A stretch of DNA of 64,000 nt from Nemophila menziesii (lineage: Eukaryota; Streptophyta; Magnoliopsida; Boraginales; Hydrophyllaceae): positions 22,058,001 to 22,122,000 of the forward strand of contig JARWIR010000008.1 of assembly GCA_029959085.1 (NCBI GenBank). The letters run 5' to 3'. Of this stretch, positions 24,147 through 36,103 are shown in pieces. The notes beneath the pieces are model-generated. The model was not told the origin of the DNA. It ran no database searches and saw nothing but the letters and a program-made list of their open reading frames with translations. Numbering within the stretch: the first letter of the stretch is position 1; every line of letters begins with the position of its first letter. The position numbers and the translations under genes were made by a program.

Positions 24147-25126
24147 GGGGTTATTGTTGAAAACATCCTCATAAAATTCTTTAATTGTTTTTTTTGCCTT
24201 CAATAATCTTATTTATAAAAAAATGCCTAATAAAGTAATTATTTATAGAAAACATCCCCTTTATATTTTCTATACCTTTACTACCCTTATTATTAAATAT
24301 ATTATTTTATTTTAATACAATATTAATTTTTAAATATTAAACAAATAATAGGTACTTCATTTTTCCTCCTCCCCCACCACCACCACCACCACCACCACCA
24401 CCACCACCACCACCACCACAACCACCACCACAACCACCATGTATGTAACCACTACTACATCCACCACAACCATCACCACCTCCACCACAACCACCACCAC
24501 CACCTACTACTACTAATTCCATCGCACGCGCGCGTCCGTGAATTTTTTTTTAAAATTGTCATAACTAATTCAAAAAAAATCAGAAAATTAAAAAAATTGT
24601 ATTTTTGAATAAAGCAAATTAATATTTACGTCTATGAATTTTTTTGATTTTTTTTGATTTTTTTGGTTTTTTTGAATTTTTTTGATTTTTTTTTTCACAG
24701 ACACGGATTTTCATGTTTTAAACATGGAATTCCATGTTTTAAACCGTGAAATAAACATGGAATTTCATGTTTATAACATGAAATTCCATGTTTAAAACAT
24801 GTAATTTCGTGTCTGCGAAAAAAAAAAATTAAAAAAAATCAAAAAAATAAAAAAAATCAGAAAATTCTGAAAAAAATCATAGACGTAAATATTAATTTGA
24901 TTTATCCAAATATAATTTTTTTTATTTTTTTTATTTTTTTTGAATTAGTTATGACGATTTTAAAAAAAATTCACGGACGCGCGCGTGTGATTATTAGTTT
25001 TTTTCTTATTTTTTAATTGTTAATTATAAGGGTAATTTTGGGATGGGGCTGTTTTCAATAAATATTTTTTCCTAGGCATCTTTTTCTAAATAAGTTTTTT
25101 AATAGGCATCAATCAACAATTGGCTC
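24147..25126. mobile_element. Fold-back Mutator-like element, 980 bp, with CCA tract
   Basis: A perfect 9-bp duplication, taaaaataa, lies at 24138-24146 and 25127-25135. The ends GGGGTTATTGTTGAAAACATCC and, inverted, GAGCCAATTGTTGATTGATGCC are terminal repeats. Complementarity continues inward: atgcctaat and acccttat words pair, and 24523-24710 pairs with about 24800-24990 (cgcgcgcgtccgtgaatttt and its complement), leaving a short centre of repeated acatggaattccatgt palindromes. One arm only carries a CCA-rich block (24367-24508). No coding. The 9-bp duplication assigns it to MULEs. Confidence 0.85.
24367..24508. repeat. (CCA)n / (CCACAA)n microsatellite
   Basis: Near-pure CCA repeats interrupted by CAA and a short atgtatgtaacc segment, located in the left arm of the fold-back element. 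Confidence 0.9.
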
Positions 25127-25135
25127 TAAAAATAA

Positions 25136-26180
25136 TAATGAAAAATTAAAAAAAATAATCTTAATATCTTAAATAAACAATATTTTTAAGATACCATATT
25201 TAGTAAGTTAAACATTATTTTTAGGAAAGAAGAAGAAATTCTCTTCTATCATACACGTATAATATATACGAGTAATATCTAATAATATGCTGCTATATGT
25301 CTGATTGATTTACTAGATTAATGTAATTTCTTTAATTAAGCAATAGTGATTTGTCTTTAATAATTCATTCCTAAATTTAATTTTACTTTCTCCAATAACT
25401 TTAAATATATGAAATTACACTCCTACACATATTTAGTCATATGTTTATATATTAATTCACTTTGTAACATATATTTTAAAAATATACATAATACTAAATT
25501 ATAGGTCTCTTCTCTCTTGAGTTGTTGGGTTAACTCTGTGAGCCTTAGGTCTATTTGTTTCCTTACAATTGGGGGTCAAACCTTCATTTTGTCTAAGTTT
25601 TAACTCCTTACAATAATTTTGCTCCAACAGCTTTTCTATTTCACCTCCCCAATTTCAAAAACCTATAATTTAACTTTATTTTTTAAAAAAGTTCTATAAC
25701 TAATTAATTATTTGATTTTCTAAATTTTATGAAGTTTATTTATGTATATGTTTTACAAATATAGTTAGATTCTTTTTATATTTAAATTATAATTAATTAT
25801 TATTTTTAAATATTTATGATTTTAAAAAATATATGTGTAAAATGAATCTAAAAAATAAGGCTAAAGATATATAAATAAAATTAAAAAATATAAAAGCATT
25901 TAATTTTAAAGTAAATTTATAAAAAAAAATAGAGGTTACTATGAAACGGAAAAACATATCAAACAAAATGAAACTTAAAATAAATTAAGGAAAAAAGATA
26001 AAAAAAAACAACTAAGATTTAAATTATTAAGTAAATAAAAAAATAAAAAAAAGCAAGTTATAATTTTTTACACGTAAAACAAATCTAAAAAATAAGGAAA
26101 ACAATGTAGCTATAGCTACATTTTTCAACAGATCTAGCTAAAATTGAGTAAAAAAATGATGTATACAATTGGGGTTCCAT
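25136..26180. other. No gene; very AT-rich intergenic DNA
   Basis: Only homopolymer-rich sequence and a small palindrome, tgtagctatagctaca, near 26105-26120. Confidence 0.5.
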
Positions 26181-26192
26181 ATTGTATTGATG

Positions 26193-26567
26193 CTATTGGA
26201 GTATATTATTTGAGTAGTCAAACCCCATTCTAGCTTTTTGCCAGAGTTGGGGTTCTGTTGGACTCAGCCTTAGAGATTCTAAGGTCTCTTCTTGTTTTTC
26301 TGATTCAATCGGCCAACTTCTCTCGGTCTCAAGAACTTTCTCCATAATAGTTTCAGCTTCTTCGGGATCTAATAACACAAAACTTCCATCTCCTAACAAA
26401 TCTGCTCTTCTTCTGGACTCATTATTGAGTCCTCCATAGAACATGGTTAATGAATATTTTGGCGATGATACATGGAATGGACATCTCGCATTCTTCTCAT
26501 TAAAACGTAACCATGCTTCACCAACACTTTCTCCGTCTTCCTGCATAAATTGTTCAAGCTTCAACAT
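26193..26567 (-). pseudogene. gypsy gag fragment (retrotrans_gag core)
   Basis: Reads FMQEDGESVGEAWLRFNE then YSLTMFYGGLNNESR, the typical Retrotrans_gag core in which a helix-rich E-S-x-x-E-A-W-x-R-F block precedes a hydrophobic F-Y-x-G-L segment. It is continued from the N-terminal gag piece at 26603-26944 but in another frame, with stops between. No zinc knuckle follows. Confidence 0.7.
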
Positions 26568-26602
26568 ATCTTTTAATCGTCTACTAACCAGATAGAATCA
26601 GT

Positions 26603-26944
26603 TTAGGAATTTGGATTAAAGCTTGTCCCAATCTGGAATAACGTCAGGGTGTTGGGAATCGTACCAATCGCTTGCACCTCCGATAAAAAAAACTGGAAGA
26701 TAATGTAGTATATCTGCACCTTTGTAACACCTTTAATGATATAAGCGTCACATATATGCATGAAATTCTGAACATACCGGACCGGATCTTGTTGTGCAGC
26801 ACCGCTAAATTGTCCATGACTCGCAAATTGCGCTATCATGCATGGATCTGGTCTAAACTTAGCGGCTTGGATTTCTGGAGTGCGGATTCCTCGTGCTTGC
26901 ACTCTGAATGAGATGGGAAGATCAAGTCTCCTCGGCCTTTCCAT
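26603..26944 (-). pseudogene. gypsy gag N-terminal fragment
   Basis: Contains FASHGQFSGAAQQDPVRYV, matching the conserved F.G...EDP..HL/YV block at the gag N-terminus of Tat/Athila-type elements. A frame break separates it from the gag core just downstream. Confidence 0.65.
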
Positions 26945-27040
26945 CTGTAAACTCTATAAAACAAAACTAAAAGAAAAAGCGTAAAATAGAACTAACAAAA
27001 ATAAAAGCACTAAATAAATGCACAAGGACTAACGATGTAG

Positions 27041-27058
27041 TCCCCGGCAGCAGCGCCA
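27041..27058 (-). promoter_or_regulatory. Primer-binding site, tRNA-Asp type
   Basis: On the minus strand TGGCGCTGCTGCCGGGGA lies 6 bases after the LTR end. It differs from the complement of the tRNA-Asp 3' end (TGGCGCCGTTGCCGGGGA, known usage in Athila/Tat elements) at two positions. Confidence 0.8.
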
Positions 27059-27064
27059 ATAACT

Positions 27065-28630
27065 TGGTGTCACCTAGGGCGTGATAAAATAATGGATAAA
27101 ATAAGTGCAAATAAACACCCTAGGCTGAGCACGGTTCTACAAGTATACAGGAAGTATGCAAGTTTACTGATAAATAAGATTTGTTCCTTAGAGACTACGA
27201 ATGTTAGAGAGAACTTATGCAAATTATCAAGTGCAAATATAAAAGCTAAAACAGATAATACGCAAGAATAAAGAAAAGGCAAATAGATTTTTATTTGGTT
27301 TTTGAATATGAAAATTAAACTAATAAAGTAAAGACAAGAAAGTAAATAAGCAAATAAATAAATAGTATGAGAGTTTAGCTCGAGAAATTAGCAAGTAATC
27401 CCTACTAGTCTTGTTTACTCTAAACATGTAAGGGTGAATTATGTAGTATTGCAATAATCAGGATTCTAAATTCCTACCTACACCCAAAGAGCGAGTAGGT
27501 AGGTTACGGCACAACCACGAGGCAGTTTAAAATAGGGTTGTCCTGCGCCACTAGGTTCCTAAGCAAACTTTTCCTTCAATTGGTGATATGGTGATTAAAA
27601 CAAACTCGAATGACTATCTAGTTAGGCTGGAGTAGTCAGGACCAAATCCTTATTCTAGACGTTATGTGGTGTTTCAATAGTTAAACACCCCTCCGGGCGA
27701 CCATCTAACTACTATTAAGGTAATCCTATACATAGCGCACCGCAAGGAAAACAGACAATAAATCAAAACACATAAACAGAGAATAAAACATGAATTCAAA
27801 TTAAATACGATAGTATCCCAAATTAGATAGATAAGAACTAGGTTTCATACATATATGCTACATCTCAAGCTAAATATGAATTAGTTCGTACTAAAGAAAG
27901 AAAAGAAAATAATTACAAATTTGGAGATTGAAGAAGACATGATATGGTGTTCAGCTCCTTCCAGACTTCTTTTATCTTGTTGTAAGCTTCTTCCTAGCTT
28001 AAGATTTGCCAAGGATGTGTTTCTTCTGATTAAAGGGTGTATTTATAGGGTATAGGAAACCCTAAAACGTTTTCTTGGAGAGGAAGACAAGTAACTTGGA
28101 CTCTAGCCCAACTCAAATTCGTAAACCTAAAATATAGAAAAGGTAAGATTCTGGTGTTGTTTTGTTTTGGCCGTAACTCCTTCAATACTTATCCGATTGA
28201 CGCGTTCGAGTAGTCGAAACTGATCTTCTCGGAAATCTCTATAACTTTAATTCAGATCATTCTTCCAAATTCCTAGCCAATCTTGAGTTATGATCACTTT
28301 TATGTTCGTAACTGCTGAAATTCAGATTTATTTGGCAACTTTATCTTTTCCTTTTTCATATTTCTTTCCTTTATCTCCAATTTCCATGTTTATCTTCTTT
28401 TTCTTATATCTTAGAATTAACTTGGCATCTAATTAATTACCATATAGCTTTAAAAATTCAACATTAACAAACAATTAAACCAAATATGCGCTAAAAATAA
28501 TAATTCATCAAATCAAGACACAAAATAGACTAGTATACTAAATCATGAGAAAATTGACCTGTATCCTAATAAATACACCTAAAATGATGTCTCCAACTAA
28601 GATTAAATTATCACAAATAGGAAGACATCA
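27065..28630 (-). repeat. Ty3/gypsy 5' LTR, family G1, copy C (1566 bp)
   Basis: Minus-strand termini TGATGTCTTCC and GACACCA, matching copy B. A TATA-like tataaat (28041-28047, minus) and the downstream leader are conserved with copy B. The first 50 bases can fold, since TGATGTCTTCC is answered by TGGAGACATCA. Confidence 0.85.
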
Positions 28631-28649
28631 AATGCCATTTGTATCAGCT

Positions 28650-28955
28650 GGGTTGAAGTGTATTTCTTTTCTTCTTCACGGCTTTTTTTGTTGCATTTAC
28701 ACCTCCTCAGTTATTTTGTGATAATATTTCTGCTATAGCTCTTGCTTCTAATCCTTTGTTTCATACACGCACTCGCCATATTGATGTTGATTATCAGTTT
28801 GTACGTGAACAAGTTAAGGCTAAGCTTCTTCAAATCTCACATGTTTCGTCGCATCTTCAAGTTGCTGATATATTTACTAAAGGTCTTTCTGCAGCTACTT
28901 TTACTTCTCACCTTATCAAGCTTCCACTCTTACGCGTGCTCAGCTTGTGGGGGAG
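28650..28955 (+). pseudogene. Ty1/copia RNase H C-terminal fragment
   Basis: Reads PPQLFCDNISAIALASNP, then RTRHIDVDYQFVREQV and LQVADIFTKGLS, the conserved tail of plant copia polyproteins. It ends just before a polypurine tract. Everything upstream has been displaced or lost beyond the gypsy LTR. Confidence 0.85.
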
Positions 28956-29180
28956 TGATGAGGTGTATAAAGAATAATACAGCTCAGCTGCACAAGAGTA
29001 CTACTATCTACACTAAAGACGAAATTAGTTAGGAATATATTCTATCTTGTTATGTATGTATTGTGTAAGCAACACACACTTAAAATGTGTGTGCACTCTC
29101 TATATATAGTCTAGCTTGTATTCATAACAATTACAAGAAATATAAAAACACTTTTTCCATTACTTGTTTACCAATCTATC
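28956..29180 (+). repeat. Ty1/copia 3' LTR (end approximate)
   Basis: The polypurine tract cttgtgggggag ends at 28955 and the LTR opens TGATGAGG. It contains tatatatag near 29100 and fades near 29180 (ctatca). There is no second LTR in the window to fix the end. Confidence 0.6.
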
Positions 29181-30015
29181 AGATAATATCTCTTCCCCAG
29201 CAGCTACAGGTGAAACATATCCACTGATTTGGTGAATCCAATAACTCTTATTTTTTATGACAAGAATAAATCTGATTCGCTGTTAATAAAACAAGACTGG
29301 TTGCCCCCCACAACCTCATCATAGTTATGTCTCTGGCGGGCTCTCAAGGCCAACCAATGATTGTAATTACAGTACAGATATTTAGTATGCGGCTGGGCCA
29401 AACATTTAGGGCCTTAGTCCAATAAAACGAGCTCAAAAACCACTATCATTGGATCCAGTAGACTTGCTAACAGTCAAAGACTTTTCTCTTATCGAATATG
29501 ATAAAAGGACTAATGTTATAACCTTTTAGAGCAAAGTCTTACTCCATGAGTGTGCAACTTCTAGAGTTGTGCTAGATAGTTAATAAGAAAGTTTGATCTA
29601 TCTGTAATCTTTTGTTCTTAACGGCTCTTTAATAGCCTCTCATGTATGCAAAAAAAAGTATTACTCCATTGGTAAGTTAAGCATTGATAAATATAACTGT
29701 TTGACAAAAAAGAAAAGAAAAGCATTGACGAGGTAAAAACAAATGTAGGCACCAACTGAATATGTGACCCACCCGGTCTAGGGTTATGTACAAAACTATA
29801 AGAGTTATGTTTAGTTTTGGAAATGTCAAAGAATTGAGAGAATTAAGAAAAAAATATTATTGTATAAATGGATGGTTTTAATGTATTACATTGATGTGTT
29901 TATATAAAAGAGTATTAACTTGGTCAATAACTTGCCTAATCCAATTAGTCTAATTACAAAATACGCAATATACACTAGCAATAATTATAAGATATGTGAC
30001 ATACACTAACTATAA
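29181..30015. other. No gene; intergenic or old copia flank
   Basis: Nothing supportable; a tract near 29330-29420 is slightly GC-rich. Confidence 0.4.
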
Positions 30016-30103
30016 TTAAGAGATGAGTAATGCTGGATATAACTTTAAATCACATCACCCTTTTATCTCCTCCTAGGTGGATTTTAAATTAACCAATCAT
30101 ATA

Positions 30104-30357
30104 CTCCCTCCGTCCATTTTTATTTGTCCACCTTTTTGGTGCACAAAGATTAAAAAGAGCATTTAATACTCTTACTTTTTACACATACACCCTTAATTAA
30201 TACACATGGTATCATTTATTACATTACTTTTTCTACTATTTAAATAGGGGTAATATTGGAAAAAGTAAGGAAAAAATGTCTTGGTATTGATAAAGGGACA
30301 AATAATATTGGACACCTTCTTTTAGAAAGTTGGACAAATAAAAATGGACGGAAGGAA
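30104..30357. mobile_element. Stowaway MITE (Tc1/mariner), 254 bp
   Basis: The termini CTCCCTCCGTCC and, inverted, TTCCTTCCGTCC, followed by the paired atttttatttgtcca, are the classic Stowaway ends. A TA dinucleotide flanks each side (30102-30103 and 30358-30359). It is nested within the M1 MITE. Confidence 0.92.
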
Positions 30358-30406
30358 TAAATTTCCTTTCCTGATTTATCATTTTCTTTCTTCTTTATGG
30401 TTGGTC

Positions 30407-30483
30407 GGTTAGAATCAATTTAAAATAAAGACAAATAAAATAAAATGAAGTTTTATATTAATAAAATAAAAAAATGACTTATA
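30407..30483 (-). repeat. Copia 3' LTR, internally deleted (about 77 bp)
   Basis: Begins, on the plus strand, with ggttagaa and then jumps to tcaatttaaaataaagac, a stretch that in the 5' LTR lies about 380 bp further in. Both outer ends correspond to those of the 459-bp 5' LTR, so the middle, including the promoter, is missing. Confidence 0.75.
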
Positions 30484-30761
30484 TTCTCCCACTTGATCCA
30501 AACATTATACTTGATATTTTATCTTAATCATAAATATATAGATCATGGCGATAAGTCCTCCAATTATGAGAGAGTAGTATCTTCCATGTATCACAATATA
30601 TTTATCTCTTTATTTTTTTTATGTTGTAACTATACTTAATGAATAAACCATATGTTTATTCTTGGTCCTAACTAAATGATTTCCTCAAATAAAATTAAGG
30701 TGCGCAATGTATATGAGAAAATATCATAATTATATTAATGATAGTGTTATACAAATAAACA

Positions 30762-33700
30762 CTACATGATGGGACCAAGCCCCATACTCACTACATGATC
30801 CTTGAATTTCATTGGTGGCATGCCTTTAGTCAATGGATCAGCGATCATTAATTCAGTACTAATGTGTTCAATGACCACCTTTTTATCTGTAACACGTTCC
30901 CTTATAGCTAAATATTTAATGTCGATGTGCTTACTTCGACTTCCACTTTTATTGTTTTTAGCCATAAAAACAGCAGCTGAATTATCGCAAAATATTCTTA
31001 ATGGTCTGGAGATAGAATCCATAATTCTAAGTCCAGATACGAAACCCTTAAGCCATACACCTTGTGAAGTAGCCTCAAAACAAGAGACGGACTCAGCTTC
31101 CATAGTAGAAGTTGCAGTCATAGTCTGTTTGACACTCCTCCATGACACAGCTCCACCGGCCATCATAAAAATGTATCCTGATGTTGACTTGCGTGAATCA
31201 ACACAACCGGCAAAATCAGAATCTGAGAATCCGACCACCTCTAAATTGTTTGTTCGCCTATACATAAGCATATACTCCTTGGTTCCTTGGAGATATCTCA
31301 TTACTTTCTTTGCAACTTTCCAGTGGTCAATACCTGGGTTACTTTGATATCTACCCAACATTCCAACTACAAATGCGATATCAGGTCTTGTGCAAACCTG
31401 AGCATACATCAAACTTCCTATAGCAGAAGCATATGGAATGTTCTTCATTTGTTATCTCTCTAAATCATTCTTCGGGGTTTGGTTCAAATTGAATTTATCA
31501 CCCTTCACTATGGGAGCAACACTTGGTGAACAATCCTTCATCCGAAATCTCTCTAAAACTTTATTGATATAGGTTTCCTGAGACAAGCCCAAGACACCTT
31601 GAAATCTGTCTCTATGAATCTTAATGCCAATGACATAAGACGTGTCACCCATATCTTTCATATCAAAATTTTTGGAGAGAAATTGTTTCACCTCATGAAG
31701 CAAACCCTTATCATTAGTCACAAGCAAAATATCATCCACATATAAAACAAGAAAACAAATTTTGCTCCCACTAATCTTTTGGTATATACATTGATCCATG
31801 GGGTTTTCAACAAATCCAAATGATGAATCTACTCCATGAAATTTAAAATACCATTGACGGGAAGCTTGTTTTAATCCGTATATGGATTTCTTAAGCTTAC
31901 AAACTAACTGCTTACCAGCGCTAGAGATAAAACCTTCAGGTTGTTTCATATAAACCTCTTCCTCTAGATCTCCATTAAGGAATGCCGTTTTCACATCCAT
32001 TTGGTGCAACTCAAGATCAAAATGTGCGACTAATGCTAAAATAATGCTTAAGGAATCTTTCTTAGATACAGGAGAAAAAGTCTCTGTGTAATCAATTCCT
32101 TCTTTCTGAGTAAATCCCTTAGCAACAAGTCTGACTTTGTATCTCTCAATATTGCCCAATGAGTCTTTCTTGGTTTTAAATACCCATTTACAACCAATGG
32201 CTTTAGCCCCATTAGACAATTCCTCAAGTTCCCAGACATCATTGTTCTTCATGGAATTCATTTCCTCTTTCATCGCATTATACCATAAATTTGATTCTTT
32301 GCAACTTATGGCTTGTGAAAAGTCGGAAGGATCATTTTCGACTCCAAAATTATAGTCAGATTCTTGAAGATATACTACATAATCACTAGAAATTGATGAT
32401 TTCTTAAACCTGGTAGACCTTCTTAATGTTGTATCATCATTATCTGTATGAGGTTCAACATGTTGTTCATAATTACTAGGTTCATCATGAACAACTTGAT
32501 CTATCAGAATATCGTCAACAACTTGTGGTTCTTCAACAATTGAACGTTCAACACTAGATTGTACTTGGGGGGTGTTATGAACAATAATCATTCTATCACT
32601 TGAAGTGGAAGGTTGAATTTCTGAATGGTCAATATCAGAAATTACATTTCTAATTTGATCGCTCCCACTGATTAAGTCATATTCAAGAAACTTTGCATTT
32701 CTTGATTCCACAAATCTAGTGTTGTGAGATGGACAGTAAAATCTGTAACCTTTAGACCGCTCAGCATATCCAATGAAATGCCCACTGATGGTCCTTGGGT
32801 CCAGTTTTTTCTCTTGTGGATTATAAATCCTGACTTCAGACGGGCATCCCCATACGCGCATATGTTTCAAACTCGGTTTCCAACCTTTCCATAATTCAAA
32901 TGGTGTCTTTGAGACAGCCTTGGTTGGAACTCGGTTTAATATATACACTGCCGTTTTTAAACCTTCAATCCACAAGTTTTTAGGAAGATTGGAGTTGCTA
33001 AGCATACTCCGTACCATGTCCAATAATGTTCGGTTTCTCCTTTCTGCTACACCATTCTGATCCGGTGAACCGGGCATGGTGTACTGGGCAACAATCCCAT
33101 GCTCTTGGAGAAACTGAGCAAACGGACCAGGTGCTTGTCCATCTTCAGTATATCTACCATAATATTCACCACCTCTATCTGATCTCACAATCTTTATATG
33201 TTTTCCACATTGTTTCTCTACTTCAGCCTTAAATATTTTAAAGGCATCTAATGCTTCGCTCTTGTTATGAAGCATGTAGAGATACATATATCGTGAGTAA
33301 TCATCAATAAAGGTTATAAAATATTTCTGACCATGCATATCCATGTCAGGACAACATATATCTGTATGTATGATTTCTAATAAATCTGAACTCCTATTGG
33401 CACCTTTCTTTGACTTGTTGGTCTGCTTTCCCTTAATGCAATCCACACAACTTTCAAAGTTGGTAATATCTAGAATACTAAGTACTCTATCTTTTACCAA
33501 CCTTTTGATTCTTTCAATAGAGATATGACCTAATCTCCGGTGCCATAGAGTCGAGGAATCCTCATTTATATTACACCTCTTTGTACCAATTTGGACATGA
33601 AAATTATTATTAGTAGCATTGTTTTGTAAATTAATGCAATAAAGACCTTCAGACAAAATACCATTCCCAACACATTCAGATTTATTGAAAATACTAAAAA

Positions 33701-34835
33701 ATGTCTCTGAAAATGTAAAGGAATAACCCAAAGGTACAAGTCTGGAAATAGAAATCAAGTTTCTAGAAAAACTTGGAACATAAAAAGTCTTTTCTAATTT
33801 CAAAACATAACCACTACTTAAATATAAATAACATGTTCCAACGGCTTCCACATGTGAGCCCATCTTATTACCGGACAAGATGCATTGCTCACTGCCCACT
33901 GGTTTCCTTAGGTTTTGCATACCCTGTAAAGAGTTGGCAACATGGATTGAAGAACCAGAATCAATCCACCAGGTGTTAATATTAACATTAACAGTATTAG
34001 ATTCATAACAAACTAACGAGGTAGGATTACCTTTATCCTGAAGCCATTTCTGGAATTTAGCACATTCCTTCTACATGTGTCCATTCTTTTTACAGAAAAA
34101 ATACTTAGCTTCTTTCTTAATATCAGCTTGAGGTGCTATTTTACCTTTCCCCTTCTGATTGTTCTTTGGTTTGCCTTTTCCTTGAGTAGCCATCATTGCA
34201 CTTTCACCTTGTTCCATTAGCAACCTTTCTTCTTCTTGAACACACATGGTCATGAGTTCATTAATTGACCATTTATCTTTATGTGTGTTATAGGAGATTT
34301 TGAAAGGTCCATATTGATCTGGAAGGTTGTTCAAAATATAGTGCACAAGAAAAGACTCGGAAATCTGTACCTCGAGATTCTTAAGTTGAGCCGAAATATC
34401 TCTCATCTGCATGATGTGCCCACGCACACCTCTAACACTTGTGAGCCTAAGTGAAGAGAGCTTCATTATTAGAGTGCTTGCTAAAGCCTTGTCTGAAGTG
34501 ACGAACTGGTCATCAATGGCTTTAAGTAAATTTTGGACATTATCATGGTGATTTACTGAACCACGGATGCTTGCTGCTAATTTTGTCTTAATAAACATCA
34601 CACTGAGGCGATTGGATCGCTCCCATTTTTCATAAAGTGCAATATCTGCTGGAGTGCTTTTGTCTGTAAGAGCAGGTGGTTCAGTTTTCCTAATAGCATC
34701 ATCTATGTCCATCCACCCTAAGTGAAGGAGAACTCTTTCTTTCCATGACTTGTAATTATCCCCATTAAGTTCGGGAATGTCACTACGGATGTCAGAAAAA
34801 TTAACAGGTTGTGATGCTGCAAATAAAGATTACAT
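30762..34835 (-). pseudogene. Copia gag-pol polyprotein with three in-frame stops
   Basis: A single frame of 1,358 codons. The likely start ATG (34835-34833) is followed at once by TAA. A TAG at 34070-34068 falls inside the CCHC zinc knuckle, and a TAA at about 31454-31452 lies before the RNase H segment. Visible domains in order: UBN2-type gag; the knuckle, with its first Cys also replaced by Tyr (YFFCKKNGHM); protease WIDSGSS; GAG-pre-integrase LWHRRLGHISIERI; integrase with IHTDICCPD, SDRGGEYYG and PDQNGVAERRNRTLL; RT with KWVFKTKKD and catalytic LYVDDILLV; RNase H with FCDNSAAV and KHIDIKYLAIRE, ending DPLTKGM. Catalytic residues are otherwise kept, so decay is recent. I do not assign a copia lineage. 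Confidence 0.92.
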
Positions 34836-35630
34836 GCTTATCAATAAATAGACTATTAATAAATATCATGTTTCACCAATGCAAATCATGATCTAATAAA
34901 TCTAAGACATAAAAATTGTCTGTGGGCTAAATTTTTAATTCGATAAGATTTATAATCATATGACAAAATATATAAAATATTCCATCATTACTAAATAATA
35001 AAACTATCAAATAATTATTAAGTCATAATTCCTGTGGGAAAATTACGAATAATTTGATATTTTATCCTAATTAGTTATTTAAATATAATAATATTCATGT
35101 GGGATAAAATTATTATATTAAAATAAATAATTACAATTTATGTCTAATTTCATTATGTGATCTCATACCTAAATACATATTTTTTTCAACTAAGATGATG
35201 TGGCTATTCTTTGATTAAATAAAATATGTTGATCACTTAGACAATTCAATATACCATACTAAAATTTTATGAGTATATAAAACTATATAAGAAAAATAGG
35301 ATAAAATAAACCATATATTTTATTCACATTTTGTTTACCTAATTATACTAATAAAATAAAAGTACATGAAGTATGAATATAAAAAAAATATAAATATAAA
35401 TAAATACCTGGAGCCCGAAGTAAAACTTAAGGATAAGAATCCAAAAGTACCATAAGTCTAAATGAAAAATAAAATGTCTCATTGATTCTAATCATCTTCA
35501 ACTGTAGGACAAGTTAGATTCAACACAAAAAAAAAACATTTTGCAAAATTTTTTTGGCTAAATTATTTTAGCCATGAACTAAGCAAAAAATATAAAAGTT
35601 TAACTAAATCAAAGCAGAGGTATGCTTTAG

Positions 35631-35642
35631 GCTCTGATACCA
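35631..35642 (-). promoter_or_regulatory. Primer-binding site, tRNA-iMet
   Basis: TGGTATCAGAGC on the minus strand, two bases after the 5' LTR end. Confidence 0.93.
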
Positions 35643-35644
35643 AA

Positions 35645-36103
35645 TGTTAGAAAAATCGATCAAACTAAAATACGGAATAAATAAATAGATCGAAAAGGAG
35701 TAATGATACCTCCGGCCATTGATGTCTTTAGAAACTTTTCTTTATGTTTTGTTCTTCCAAACTCTCAAGCATTCAACTATAGATGGTGTATATTTTTTGT
35801 GTGAATGAATTGAGTTTAGGGACCAAAACTCTAGTTTATATAGCCAAGCTCCTATCAAGTTTTTTAATGACAATGAATTACTAGATGTTACAACCTTTCA
35901 TTTGCAAATGGTTAATAAAAAGTGTTACAACTTTTCATTTGCATATGACTAATGAAAAAATCATTAAGATAAAATTAGTGGATGGATTAATATTGGATCA
36001 TGAAAAGCCAAAAGTCATAAGTTTATTTTATTCATCAATTTAAAATAAAGACAAATAAAATAAATTAAAGTTTTATATTAATAAAATAAAAAAATGATTT
36101 ATA
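35645..36103 (-). repeat. Copia 5' LTR (459 bp)
   Basis: The minus strand ends ..TTCTAACA before the primer site and starts TATAAATCATT, which is not the usual TG. A TATA-like tatataaa lies at 35835-35842 on the minus strand. Its outer end is bounded by the tggtc duplication. Confidence 0.8.

Larger units (their letters stand above)
26181..28630 (-). mobile_element. Truncated Ty3/gypsy element, family G1, copy C: LTR, primer site, gag
   Basis: Read on the minus strand, a full 5' LTR (28630 down to 27065) is followed by a primer site and then a broken gag. The element stops near 26180 with no protease, RT, integrase or second LTR, so the rest has been lost. Its 5' flank abuts a copia RNase H fragment at about 28640, so it inserted into that copia element. 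The tRNA-Asp primer site points to the Athila/Tat side of plant gypsy elements. Confidence 0.8.
30407..36103 (-). mobile_element. Ty1/copia retrotransposon, near full length, inactivated
   Basis: A 5-bp duplication tggtc (30402-30406 and 36104-36108) brackets the element inside the M1 MITE. Minus-strand order is 5' LTR (36103-35645), primer site TGGTATCAGAGC (35642-35631), gag, protease, integrase, RT, RNase H, polypurine tract (caagtgggaga, about 30495-30485), and a much shortened 3' LTR (30483-30407). The domain order PR-IN-RT-RH is diagnostic of copia. The coding frame is continuous from 34835 to 30762 apart from three nonsense codons. Confidence 0.93.

Noticed and set aside
24337..24522. 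A Gly-rich protein on the minus strand
   Set aside because: It is a translation of the CCA microsatellite in the fold-back element.
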